DNA of 64,000 bases from Marasmius tenuissimus. Taxonomy: Eukaryota > Basidiomycota > Agaricomycetes > Agaricales > Marasmiaceae. The position numbers and the translations under genes are program-made. The first letter of the stretch is position 1. The number at the start of each line of letters is the position of its first letter. Positions 12,006 to 23,200 of the stretch are shown here, in pieces. The DNA lies in NCBI GenBank assembly GCA_029532415.1, contig JAQOTA010000058.1:248001-312000 (forward strand). The letters are read 5' to 3'. The notes under the pieces are model-generated. The model was not told the DNA's origin. It saw nothing but the letters and a program-made list of their open reading frames with translations, and did not search any database.

Positions 12006-12703
12006 GGTTTGTTGTGGTGTGCAGCAACCCGGCTCAAGCGAGCTTCATTTATAGTTCCCGGATGAGGACCTACCGGTCCGGATTATCCGGCGACATAACT
12101 TACTACCGCTGGGGTCGTCCACCGTTGGTCCGTATATATCATGTATGGCATGGATGGCGTTCCATCACCGAAATACATGTTTGAATTCTCTTGAGTACTG
12201 AGAGACTGGAGAAGAGGGTCCGGACATGAACCTCCTATTCGGACTGTCAGATCCCTGCGTAGTGAGCAACCTCGGCGCGGTAGAGATTCACAGCAAGGTC
12301 CTCGATAATCGAGTGAGATTTCCAATTCATAAGCGTTGTGATCATGGAGGATCATGGTATCTCTTGTGAGGTGATATTTCGATCTGCCAACAACTGCCTT
12401 CAGGAGATGATGATTTGGGATCGCATCTGTTGGAAGTGAAGTGAAATGTGGTTCAACTGTTCATCAGAAAGAAAAGTTTTCACAATTACGGATCTTGCTG
12501 GGCTTGGGAATGATCCTGCGTAGTAAACTGTACCTTTTCCGAAAACTCGGCGTTTCGTCCCTCCGTAGTCTCGCTAGCAGTCATTGAAAAACGTCAAACA
12601 CCCGTACTATGGGCGCTTGTGTCAGAAGCGCCCGTGCGGAAGAGCCAGAAGCTGTGCCGCAGCCGAGGCGGGGTCTCCACAATCTTTACCCGCGACCACC
12701 ATC
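12006..12703. promoter_or_regulatory. Divergent intergenic region, NIT2 / CUE gene
   Basis: About 700 bp separate the two start codons. Open frames here are short and low in coding character. No clear TATA box or repeat was seen. The plus-strand frame opens at 12584, but the first 40 residues look non-coding, so the CUE gene start is placed at 12704. Confidence 0.4.
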
Positions 12704-14134
12704 ATGAATACAAGCACTCCCTCGACTGCGCCTGCATCATCCACAACTGATCCACAGGAACCTAGAAATACCGCAATGCAACTCGTGGAATCACCAACAA
12801 CTTCACCCTCATCCCCACCACCACCCATGGCTACTGCGATCGTTGATAGTCCACCAGTTACCGCTGCTTCAAGCCCTCCGCCTGTTGCAACGACTATGCC
12901 AACGTCACCTCAGAATCAGAATCAAACTCAACGTCCTGCTCAAGAATCAGTCGACACGCCCCCGGATCCTCGAATAGCATCACTCAAAGCAATGTTCCCG
13001 GATTTCGATGACACGCTCTTGTAAGTTCAGATCTATGCCATGTTATGGACTGACTTATACTATTCACAGGCTCTCTGTTTTGCAATCTGCCGGAGGAAAT
13101 GAGGACAGATCCATCGACACGTTGCTCGGAATGAGTGATCCTGATTACAGGAGTGATGCACGGCCTCAAGAGCCTGTTCTGGTGAATAGTCACACGTCCT
13201 AGTTCTCGCATCACCAGCTCACGTCTCAGCAGTCACAGACAGAATTAGACGAACAGTTTGCTCGTCAATTATACATGCAGGATGAGCAACAATATCACCG
13301 CCAAAGAGCTCAGTGGGAAGCGCAGCAACCGCGACCGCAGCCAGCTCGGCAATCGTCCCAAGATAAAGACGTCATGACAGAAGTATCTGAACAATTCAAG
13401 AATATTGCAGAAAGTGCGTCCGAAGGCAGTCGATCTGACCTTCAACGCGTTGACCCTTCACTGTCCATGTAGCTGGAAGGAAGACCTTCGGAAACATCTT
13501 CTCCAAGGTCAAAGCCAAGATTTCAGAGTATGACCAGCAAAGGTCTGCTTTTATTACTCTGACCAGATACCTGATTGGCTCACGTTCTTCGTTTAACTAG
13601 GCAGCCACAGGGCCAGTCATCATCCCAAGGCAATTACTATGGCCCCAGTGCGGCTCATCCCGTGAATACAACGCAGCCTCCGAGCAATCAACAGTACCAG
13701 GCCTACCATCAGGATTCTCTCTCACAATCTCAGGCGCAACAACCCGCATTCTATGATCCAAACCCGCAGCCCTCATCCCCAACAGGTCGTGAAACACCTC
13801 CCCCGCAGCAGTCACCTCCCCCTCCTAAGGAACCGCAGGGCTACGACGTGTTCTCTAGCTCGTCATCGGGTGAGTCAGATATCACTAGCATGCAACACTC
13901 CAGACTGAAGACCCTTGGCTAGCTGCGGAGACACAGACACCCGCTCCACCCGCAACCGGATCTGGAACGGGACTCGAGAAGGGCAAACTGGGTCTCCTTC
14001 CCAAACGGCCAGTGTCCCTACTCGCTCAGTCACCGCCTCAATCCACTACCAACACCAAACCAAGTAAACAAGACAGTGATGACGAGCTGGAATATGTCGA
14101 GAACCCGTTTGAGGATAATGCAGGAAGGAAGTAA
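12704..14134 (+). CDS. CUE-domain protein (ubiquitin binding), Cue5-like
   Basis: A protein with a disordered Pro/Ser/Thr/Gln-rich N-terminus, then a CUE domain (IASLKAMFPDFDDTLL, then LSVLQSAGGN and TLLGMSDPDY) that binds ubiquitin. An intron (13021-13069) splits the domain. After it come QSQTELDEQFARQL, a helix-rich segment (GRKTFGNIFSKVKAKISEYD) and a Gln/Pro-rich tail ending in LGLLPKRPVSLL and DELEYVENPFEDNAGRK before TAA at 14134. This layout resembles fungal Cue5, an adaptor that links ubiquitinated cargo to Atg8. The start at 12704 (MNTSTPST) is preferred over the upstream in-frame start at 12584. I did not identify a clear AIM motif, so the autophagy role is inference. One proposed intron near 13868 is only about 41 nt. 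Confidence 0.8.
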
Positions 14135-14280
14135 TGTAATGTTATACTAATGAACCCGTTATCTTCACAGTGTCCGGATATTCATTTTTTATATGGACCT
14201 CTGTAGTTGTTAGTGCTGATTTATTTAGATCAATTATACCCGAGAAGTTGCGTTGTATCTATACACACATATCAGATCCT

Positions 14281-15006
14281 CTACTTCCATCCAGTCTTGA
14301 GCTTCTCAATAGCATCCTCCTCTGATACAACATCAGCAAATTTCGCGTGCATGTCGAAGAGATTCGCGTTATGAATCTCTGCGCTTCGGTCGCCACATGC
14401 GGAGCCTACAACCTGCGGACGGAACACAGTTACTAAATTGACGGTTCAGTAAATGAAGCGCAGACTTGCCATAGGTCTAAAGCCGTTCTGTAGAGCATCC
14501 AAAGTCGTAGCACGTACGCAACCGCTAGTACTGACACCACAGATCACCACCGTATCGACGCCCATGGTCTTCAAGGTAGACCCCATGCTCGTCCCGAAGA
14601 ACGCGCTGGGATACTGCTTCGTGACGATAACATCGTCTCTCTCCGGTTCCAATCCCTCCACCCATTTATCGAGCCCTCGTTTATCATCCTTGTGCCAAAC
14701 AGCCAGCGCCTTCCCTTTGGAATAGAACAGGCCGGCATCTTTCATCTCGGGATGTGTGTACAGGACTTGTGTCCATACAACTGGGATACTCCCTTCCCGA
14801 GCGGCACTGAGAAGGTTACGCATCGAAGCGGGTGCATCGCCGCCAGTTGGGCTGGAGGTGATATCCAGAGGTGATCCGGCAGTCCAGTACGCTTTGCACA
14901 CATCGATTAATATCAACGCTGGTTTGGCACCCCAGCCCATGATGTTGCCGAACCCAGCCACCTGGGTGTAATCGTCGTATGAAGAATGCTGGGTGAAGGT
15001 GGCCAT
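14281..15006 (-). CDS. Isochorismatase-family hydrolase (N-carbamoylsarcosine amidase-like)
   Basis: A cysteine hydrolase of the isochorismatase fold. The catalytic triad is visible as Asp35 (LILIDV), Lys130 (VTKQYPSAFFGT) and Cys163 (CGVSTSGCVR). The motif SxxGCVRATTLDA is usual for the N-carbamoylsarcosine amidase and nicotinamidase-related branch. The first exon runs from 15006 to 14470 (GFRPM). The second (14412-14281) gives VVGSACGDRSAEIHNANLFD and ends KLKTGWK. The intron between them starts with GC, not GT. Length is about 222 residues, normal for the family. The substrate cannot be told from sequence. Likely cytosolic. Confidence 0.88.
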
Positions 15007-15219
15007 GGTGAGTGATAAGAGAGAGACTCTTGTGATTTATCTAACCCCCAACTTCCCAAGCTCCCTCGGTTTCCACATGCATGTCCCGGTGACCCGTCGT
15101 GAGATAAAACCTTGTTTGATTGACGAGATACGACCTGCAGTACCGAGCTATCGGCAGGCTATAGGAAGTCTTCCTTATGTTCAGACGTCGAGCATATCGG
15201 CGTACTTCTGGATCTGGGC

Positions 15220-16176
15220 TCATGAAGAGTCATTGTGACTATGACTAGCAAACACCACGACCGTTCCGTCATCTACTTCTTCCGCAAAAAGCTTGTCGTT
15301 TCGCAGTGGATGTCGTTCACCGTCGATGTCTTTGTAAAGCCGATATTCCTGAATAGAAACCATCAGATATGGGGTATACTGGGAGGAATCGGGGAAGACG
15401 AACACTCAGTCGAGACGACGGAATCCCAAATCCGGTGGCAAGCAAATCGAAGACCTTCCCAGTGGAGACCGTCTGGAGGTCGTGGATTTGAGTGAGTAGT
15501 CCGACAAGGTTGAATAACCAAGTGCGCATGACACATACCTTTTGGGCCCAATATATCTTTTCTTCACTCTTTCCATCCACCTTAGCCTTCACGAAGCGAC
15601 GCTGTGTTACGGGTACAGTGGCCTTGTCCTTTGGATCGACTGGGATTGCCTTGTGTCGTATCTTCATCATTTCGAGCTTCCTGAGTTGAGCTGATTTCGC
15701 GTCGGCTGGTTTTGTGGCCTTAGTAGAGGACGTTTGAGACTGTCCGGTGTCTTTCGCTGGGAAATGTTTCGCGAGAAGGGCACGGGCAGCCTCATTCTTC
15801 GGGGCTGTGGAGGGAGGTATACTACAGTTATGAGCTTCTTGGTGACGGTGTCTATGTTATCGAAGTGTTAGAATCAGATCCATCTCAGTGGCTCAAGCAC
15901 GCACTCTACACAAAAGTTATTTCGACACTGCGGACAGCAAGCTGAGGACGACGAAGATGATAGATTCAAGCTTGGCTTGCTGCAGCCTTTGAAATGGCAC
16001 CTCTGTAATTTGTCCTCGAAATCGTTCTGCACTTGCAATCCAGCGGCTAGGCAATCGTGGGCCTCGGGAGAAATATGATCCTTGCAAAATTGCTGTCCAC
16101 ATTCACAGAGAATAGGAAGAAAGTCGACCTGCGGACAAGCTGCGCATTGGTTGCCGACCTTGAGTATCTCGGCCAT
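15220..16176 (-). CDS. AN1-type zinc finger protein with ubiquitin-like C-terminus (Cuz1/ZFAND1 type)
   Basis: The start at 16176 (MAEILKVGNQ) opens a first AN1 zinc finger (CxxC, FLPILCECGQQFCKDH, then AHDC). A second finger (CCPQCRNNFCVE) is cut by an intron. Joining gives FCVEHRHQEAHNC, the classical AN1 ending. A Lys/Ala-rich linker follows (KHFPAKDTGQSQTSSTK), then QRRFVKAKVDGKSEEKIYW and a ubiquitin-like region (STGKVFDLLATGFGIPSSRL ... LRNDKLFAEEVDDGTVVVF) to the stop at 15220. This order (two AN1 fingers plus a C-terminal ubiquitin-like domain) is that of Cuz1/ZFAND1, which link Cdc48/p97 and the proteasome under arsenite stress. One junction near 15390 is not resolved. The gene diverges from VPS2 with only 87 bp between starts. 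Confidence 0.85.
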
Positions 16177-16263
16177 GGAGGACCAGAGGTAACCTGCAAG
16201 CAACCGCAAGGCCCGTCATTCCCGAAGTAGCGCCCGCCCGTTCCTTGTTTCCTGACCTCCATC
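16177..16263. promoter_or_regulatory. 87-bp divergent promoter, AN1 protein / VPS2
   Basis: Only 87 bp lie between the two start codons, so promoters and 5' leaders must overlap. No TATA box is visible. Confidence 0.5.
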
Positions 16264-17243
16264 ATGAACATTATCGTAAGTGGCTCCGCTACGTTGTTTC
16301 TACCTTAGATGTGCTAACTTATTGGCATTATAGGAAACATTGTTCGGTCGTACAGTGACCCCAGCTGAACGGCTGCGTCAGCACCAGCGTTCGCTCGCCA
16401 AAGCGCAGCGTGAGCTTGACCGAGAACGATCAAAGCTCGAAATGAGCGAGAAGAAACTCATTATGGACATCAAGAAGAGTGCAAAGGCTGGTCAAATGGT
16501 ACGTGGTCTTTCGCTCTGGAAAACCAAACCTACAATTCTCATTCGGTAGAACGCTTGTAAAGTGATGGCCAAAGATCTTGTCAGGACAAGGCGGTATATT
16601 CAGAAGTTCTACCAAATGCGGACTCAGCTGCAGGCCGTCGGTCTTAGGATACAGACACTCCGCAGCAACCAGCAAATGGCCGATGCTATGAGGGGTGCCA
16701 CAAGGGTACGTATCTGCTGTTGCTCCATGGTGACTCGGTTGCGAACTGACAACTCATGCACAGGCAATGGCTTCCATGAATCGCGGCATGAATCTTCCAG
16801 CTATCCAGAAGATTATGAACGAATTCGAGAAGGAGAGCTCGATGATGGACATGAAGGAGGAGATGATGTCCGATTCAATTGACGATGTGATGGACGAAGC
16901 AGAGGAGGACGAAGAAGAAGAGGGCGACAAGATCCTGAAACAGGTTCTAGATGAAGTTGGAGTGGATTTATCCCAACAGGTGATTTTCTCTCATTCTTTG
17001 TATGACTGTCCGTTCTGAACTTACTTCCAACAGCTCACTGAAGCGCCCTCTGGGCTAGCTATAGCAACACCAATGACTACCAGCCGACAACCGATCGCGT
17101 TAGGACTGGGTGACACGGGAGGATCGTCTAAAGGGGACGACAAGAGCGGTGGTGACTCCTCTGGCGGAGGCGGAGGCGGCGGTGCTGCATTATCCGACGA
17201 AGATGCTTTGCAGGCACGCCTGGATGCCTTGCGACGAGGATAG
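16264..17243 (+). CDS. VPS2: ESCRT-III subunit Vps2/CHMP2
   Basis: A charged helical ESCRT-III subunit that polymerises on endosomal membranes and recruits the AAA ATPase Vps4. The first coding exon is only 12 nt (16264-16275, MNII). After an intron ending TTATAG the protein continues ETLFGRTVTPAERLRQHQ, the usual CHMP2 start. The basic alpha1/alpha2 hairpin follows (SEKKLIMDIKKSAKAGQM, KVMAKDLVRTRRYIQKFYQM), then an acidic C-terminal half (DEAEEDEEEEGDK). A terminal MIT-interacting motif (DALQARLDALRRG) ends at 17243. About four introns are present. A Gly run before the MIM1 lengthens the tail a little. The 3' end faces COG4, 67 bp away. Confidence 0.95.
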
Positions 17244-17310
17244 AGCCCCAGTGATATATGATTATCAGAGATTGTAAAGTATCGACTAATCTGTATGATG
17301 TATAGGATGT

Positions 17311-20075
17311 TCAGACTTTCATGGCCGCTATTGTCCGAGCTTCCTGCGACGTCAACTTCCATGATATTCCCGATCCATTGTAGAATTCGTCTACGTCTTC
17401 CTCCTGAAACATGATTGTTTAGAACAAATGAGTGAAACGCGAATGAGCCGAACGTACGTTGTCCAAATTCAAGAGTGTCGACATCTGTTGGAGGCGAACG
17501 AACTTTTCTCGTGCGTCTCCGAAGACATTATGAGGAGATAGGTATCCTATTATTGCACGGAGATCACGGTCGAATCTAATGGCGCCCAGCTGCAAGGACA
17601 TTGAGTCTAGGTCAAAGTCTATGCAGGAGTTCATACCTCTGTGAACTTGTATCCAAGCAAGAACTTCTCCCATGGCCGTATGATTGTATCCAACAAGAGC
17701 CCAAAGAAGACCCGGTAGTTGCTTTCAGAAAGCATGTCCTAGAGTGCGCACGTTCAAGAGAAAAGTCTGCTCCTGCGAAGACCAGATGGTGCTCACTTTG
17801 TAGCCCTCTGTAAGCTGTTCCCATTTCTTAGCGAAACGCTTGCGAACGAGATCATGATACTCCGCATTTGAGTACCCCTCGTCGTCCAGAACGTACGAGA
17901 CGTCCTTGTAGATCTCGCTGATGAATGTCTTGAGCTTGGGCCGCACTAGCTGATTGAACAATTGCTCGACGCCCACCTGTCAACACGATGAGTAAGGAAC
18001 CAGATGGTATTAGACTTCGACTAACCCGAACTGTTGATCTGAACTTCGTTGTTAGACCCGAAAGAGCTGTCAGTTGCTCCTTCGCCGCGGCTTGCTGGGC
18101 GGTCATGAAAAACTGGTTGATTGGACCGGAGGTCCCCAGATCCTTGCACAACCGTTCCAGATGAGACGAGGACACATCAAAATCGTTCAATATGATCTTT
18201 GAAACAAAGCATCAGGCAGTAAGAACATAAAGAGGTATGGAATACACACTATGTATGCGTGTCGATTTTCCCGCTCGGATTTTTGATTTGACGCCTGTCC
18301 GACTGGTGCATTGCGGTATACGTCTTGCATTTTTTTCTTCAAGACGTTGATATAATCTTCTTCTAGGACGATCTTTAGCTTTTCCACCATCTTTTGTACC
18401 GTGGTAAGGGAACCAGTCGAGTACAGTCGTGTCAAGATGATCTTGAGAACGTAGAAAACATCATCCGGTGTTGTTGTGGTGACCACAGATTGGGTCGAAT
18501 CCGGGCTGGCCATCCGATGAGCCTTCACAGACGATACGAACATGAGCACATAATGAGGCTGTCAAGAAGGTTGTACCGACCTGATCAATGATATTTCTTA
18601 TATACCATACTTCCATAGGAATGTAATAGGTAGAGAGCACGTTTTCGAATTGAGTTTGTGACGCGGTAGACTCTATCATGGACGAGTCCCGTGTCGCAGA
18701 TTGTTCGCCCTCTTCCGATTCATCGTCCTAGTGAAAGTCAGTCATGAACGTGCATGCCGGTAGGTCTGTGGGAAAGCAATACCTCGCTTGAATTGTCAAA
18801 CAAGTAGACCTTGAACAGACTCCAGCGACCAACCATACCAGACATCTCGACAAGTAACTTGTCTATTTCTCGTGGATCTATCTCGTCTTCAGCAGGGGCA
18901 TTTGTGGGGTGTCTACGAGCGGCAGTGGTGGGTACTTGGGTATTTTGCACTTCAGTAAGCTACATGAAAGTGACTTAGCCCAAATGCGTCCAATAGACGA
19001 ATGATTAACTACCTTTCGTGTGATGGTCCGCTCCTCTTCCCATCTCTCCACGATCCCAGTTACCACCCTGTCACATTCTTGTAATAGTCGCTCAACCACT
19101 TGATTCATTTTACCCTCTCCGTAATATTTCTCGACAACGGGTGTGTGCTGATCAGTAATCATGGCCACGCTCTCAAAGAGGGCAGTTAACGCAGCCACGA
19201 AGTACAGTGGGGAGTTTGCTAGTGGAAGTATGATGAGTATGCCTTTTTCGCGGTGTCCCGAGATTGTGACCGACATTTAGTGGCCACAGGCGCCCGCACT
19301 CGAACCAAGTCCACGACAAACAGCGCGTACGCCTCCAGCCCTTCCTTCTCCCAGCCTATTGCAGGGAAAAGCTTGAAGAACCGACTCGTCGCGGCAGCAT
19401 CCTTAGCTTGTGAAGCTTGTTCGAAATTGCGGAGAAATATTTGGAGTAGTTCTTCACGCGCCGCTTCAAGTGTCTGTGCTGGTGGTAGGTGGCTGTCGGA
19501 TGTAGGCTAGCTTCGTATAGTAAGAGCACGGCTGAGCATCGGGAAGTATAGACACACTCACTACTGCAACCTGAGCAAATGACCCCGAGATAATCTGTGG
19601 AGGGACTGTCATGGCGCGTGCACAATGTCGGGTTGCAGTCTCCCAGTCCTGGTTTTCCATTGCAGTTGCCAATTCCTGCAGTGATGACTGGCAGAATCGA
19701 GGTTACGCTAGCACAGATGAAACATATTTCTGGACGTACTTTGAGGTCTATGACCTGTCCTACGCGGTCACTTGCCTCTCTGATTCTCCGCATTTCTTCG
19801 TCAAGCGACTGGACGCGACCGCCCACACGACCCGCCGTCTTCGCTGTAGACGAGACCTTGGTTGAGAGAGCAACAGCATCCTTCGAGAGTAGTTCTAGGT
19901 GTGGAACGAGGGCCTGAAGTCGATCAAGAGAGCCAGCAATCGGCTCTTGAGCTGATAGAAGGCTCGACAAGGAATTTGAGAGCTCTGCTTCCTCTGACTG
20001 GTATGCTGAAATAGAAGACAGAATCTGCGGAAGAGAGTTCAGAGTTCTGGGATTTTGGAGGGAAGGGGAGGACAT
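17311..20075 (-). CDS. COG4: Conserved oligomeric Golgi complex subunit 4
   Basis: A tethering-complex subunit for retrograde traffic within the Golgi, working with the SNARE Sed5/syntaxin 5. The start at 20075 (MSSPSLQNPR) is followed by a coiled-coil N-terminus (LSTKVSSTAKTAGRVGGRVQ, LDEEMRRIREASDRVGQVID). Then comes ATAMENQDWETATRHCARAM, a strong COG4 signature. The middle exons give LFKLFPAIGWEEEG-like sequence near 19370 and RVGVEQLFNQLVRPKL near 17970. The C-terminal domain has FDRDLRAIIGYLSPHN and KFVRLQQMSTLLNLDN, ending AARTIAAMKV-like at a TGA at 17311. About ten introns. Full length and apparently intact. Confidence 0.92.
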
Positions 20076-20201
20076 TATGTATTAGTGGTTGGCGATGGCG
20101 ACCACGCGTTGATCGCGGATTGCTGCCACACAGCTACACACAACTTCTTCTCTTCTTTCCTTCATTTAGTTCACTTTTCCGCCTTTTTCCCCTCCTTCCC
20201 T
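20076..20201. promoter_or_regulatory. 126-bp divergent promoter, COG4 / MYO2
   Basis: The two start codons are 126 bp apart. The half nearest MYO2 is pyrimidine-rich on the plus strand (CT-rich from 20145 to 20200), as is common in fungal promoters and leaders that lack a TATA box. Confidence 0.5.
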
Positions 20202-23200
20202 ATGGCGGAGAACATCTATTCGAAGGGAACTCGTGTCTGGTTCGAGGATAAGGACCAGGCATGGGTTTCTGGAGAGGTCACCTCTGTTACGAAAGGCGCA
20301 GATGAATCCATTAAGCTCGTCTTCGTTGACGAGCGCGGAAAGGTGATGGTTATTATGCTCTTTATAGACATCTTCTCATGTTTGATGCTCTCAGGAAACC
20401 ACGATAAATACCAGTGTGAAGGAAATCAAGGACGGAAAGGAAGGGTTACCACCACTACGAAACCCGCCGTTGTTAGAGACAGCTGATGATTTGGCGACCC
20501 TCTCACATCTTAATGAGCCCTCTGGTGAGTTTCGATCAGAAATCAACTTGGAATACATCTAATCGTCCCGTTCTCCAGTCCTCCATACGATACGAAATCG
20601 ATACGCCCAACATAGCATATACACATACAGTGGGATAGTGCTCATTGCGGTCAACCCTTTCCAACGCGTCGCTCTCTATGGGCCGGAAATTCTTCAAGCT
20701 TACAGTGGCCGAAAGCGTGGAGAGCTGGAACCTCATTTGTTTGCTATTGCGGAAGACGCGTATACAGCCATGAGGAAGGAAGGCATGGGACAGACCATCA
20801 TTGTCTCTGGAGAAAGGTTGGTCCCTACTTTTTGGAATTTCGATTAACTCTAATGTCGTTCTAGTGGTGCCGGTAAAACAGAGTCTGTAAGTGTGCAGCT
20901 GGACGTTTCCGTGCGCACTCCTGATAGAACGATAGGCGAAATACATCATGCGATATCTCGCATCGGTCAATCCGCCGGACTCAACGACAGCGAGGACAAA
21001 GTTCAAAGTCTCGCTTGACGATTCCAGTGAAATTGAGCGACAGATCCTGGCCACCAATCCCATCCTCGAGGCATTCGGAAACGCCAAGACGACTCGAAAT
21101 GACAACTCGTCACGTTTCGGAAAGTACATTCAGGTTAGCACTTCCTATAGACTTATTCCTGCCCAGCCTCAAATTTTGCTGTCTGAAGATTCTCTTCGAT
21201 GGCCAACAAGAAATTGTGGGAGCTCGGATTCGAACCTACCTCCTCGAACGTTCAAGGATTGTCTTTCAACCCCTAACGGAACGGAATTACCACATCTTCT
21301 ACCAACTTTGTGCTGGTACGCCGCTAAAGGAGAGGAAGGATCTAGGCTTGGACACAGATATCACCAAATTTCACTATTTGAAACAAGGAGGTCCGCACTC
21401 GACGCCCATCACCGGCGTCGACGATGCAGAGGAATTCAGGGCAACGCAGCAGGCGCTTTCGACAGTCGGAATTAGTGTGGAAAAGCAATGGGCCGTTTTC
21501 CGGCTGCTGGCTGCTCTCCTACACCTCGGGAATGTCAAAATCACTGCCATGCGGAATGACTCGTCGATAGATGACAATGATCCTGCCCTGCTACTGGCCA
21601 CCAGATTCCTCGGCGTCAACTTGGGGGACTTCAAGAAATGGACGGTCAAGAAACAAATCACCACGCGTTCTGAGAAAATCGTTACCTCGCTGAATGGAGC
21701 ACAAGCCACCGTCGTCCGTGACAGTGTGGCTAAATTCGTCTATGCCTGCATGTTTGAGTGGCTGGTCGCCATCGTCAACGAAAGTTTGGCAGGTGAAAAC
21801 GGTGACGCCGCTGATCGAGCAGAAATGTTCATCGGTGTGTTGGATATCTACGGTTTTGAGCACTTCCAGAAGGTTTGTCTCCCTGAGGTGTTAGAATTCG
21901 GTTTGCTCATACCAAAGGCAGAACTCTTTTGAACAATTCAGCATCAACTACGCCAACGAGAAACTGCAACAGGAGGTGCGCTCCACGGTATTTGTGCTCA
22001 AAGCCGACGGTATCAACTGACTGCATGTGGACAGTTCAATTCCCACGTATTCAAGCTTGAGCAGGAAGAGTATGTTAAGGAGGAAATCAATTGGACATTT
22101 ATAGACTTCTCGGACAACCAGCCATGCATAGACGTGATCGAAGGAAAGCTCGGCGTTCTGGCGCTCTTGGACGAAGAGTCTCGAATGCCCTCCGGTACAG
22201 ATCAATCCTTCCTTCAAAAATTGAACACCCAGCTCGTCAAACCCGAGAACAAGAACGTGTTCAAGAAGCCACGATTTGGAAACTCTGCGTTCACTATTGC
22301 TCATTATGCCCTCGACGTCACATACGAAGTCGAAGGTTTCTTGGAAAAGAATCGCGATACGGTCCCAGACGAGCATATGAATCTGCTGGCAACCTCTAAG
22401 AATCCTTTCCTCAAGGAGGTTCTCGATGCGGCATTGATGTCCGCTAAGCCTCCCGACAGTCCCAATCCTTCATCCCCTGCGCCCTCCGACACCGGCAGCG
22501 GTGGTTCTCGACGCTCCTCCGTTATTCCCGATCCTGGTCGTCAATCTTGGGTAGCACCCACTCCCAGTGCCTCCGCAGCCAGTGGCCCTAAGCGCATCGG
22601 GGGAGCCCCCGCCAGGAAACCTACACAAGGATCCATCTTCAAGGCCTCCTTGATTACCCTCATGGATACCCTCGGAGTTACTAATGTACACTATATCCGG
22701 TGTATAAAACCCAACGAAGCGAAGCGGCCTTGGGAGTTCCAACCACAGCAGGTTCTGGGTCAGTTGAGGGCTTGTGGTGTGTTGGAGACCATCCGGATTA
22801 GTTGTGCTGGCTACCCGACCCGTTGGACGTATGAGGAGTTTGCAGAGCGGTGTGTAACCTTTGCCTCATTCGCCTTCGTTCATACCGTTCTGATGATGAA
22901 CCTAGGTATTATATGTTGGTCCCTTCGTCGACTTGGCAACCCATGATCCAAGCTTTAGAGTTGAAGCAGCTTTGTTCGATTATCCTAGAGCGTACTATCA
23001 ACGACCCGGACAAGTATCAAAATGGTCTCACGAAGATTTTTTTCCGCGCTGGTATGCTGGCGGCGTTAGAGTCCCTACGATCCGACACTCTTAACGCGAT
23101 GGTGACTGTTGTACAAAAGAACATGCGCAGGCGCATGGCCGTCAAAAAATACCAGGAGCTGCGTACCGCAACGATCAAGATACAGACATGGTGGAGAGGG

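Noticed and set aside
20055..20201. Earlier in-frame start for the myosin at 20055
   Set aside because: It lies inside the 5' end of COG4 on the other strand, and its 49 extra residues are unlike myosin. MAENIYSKG at 20202 fits the family.
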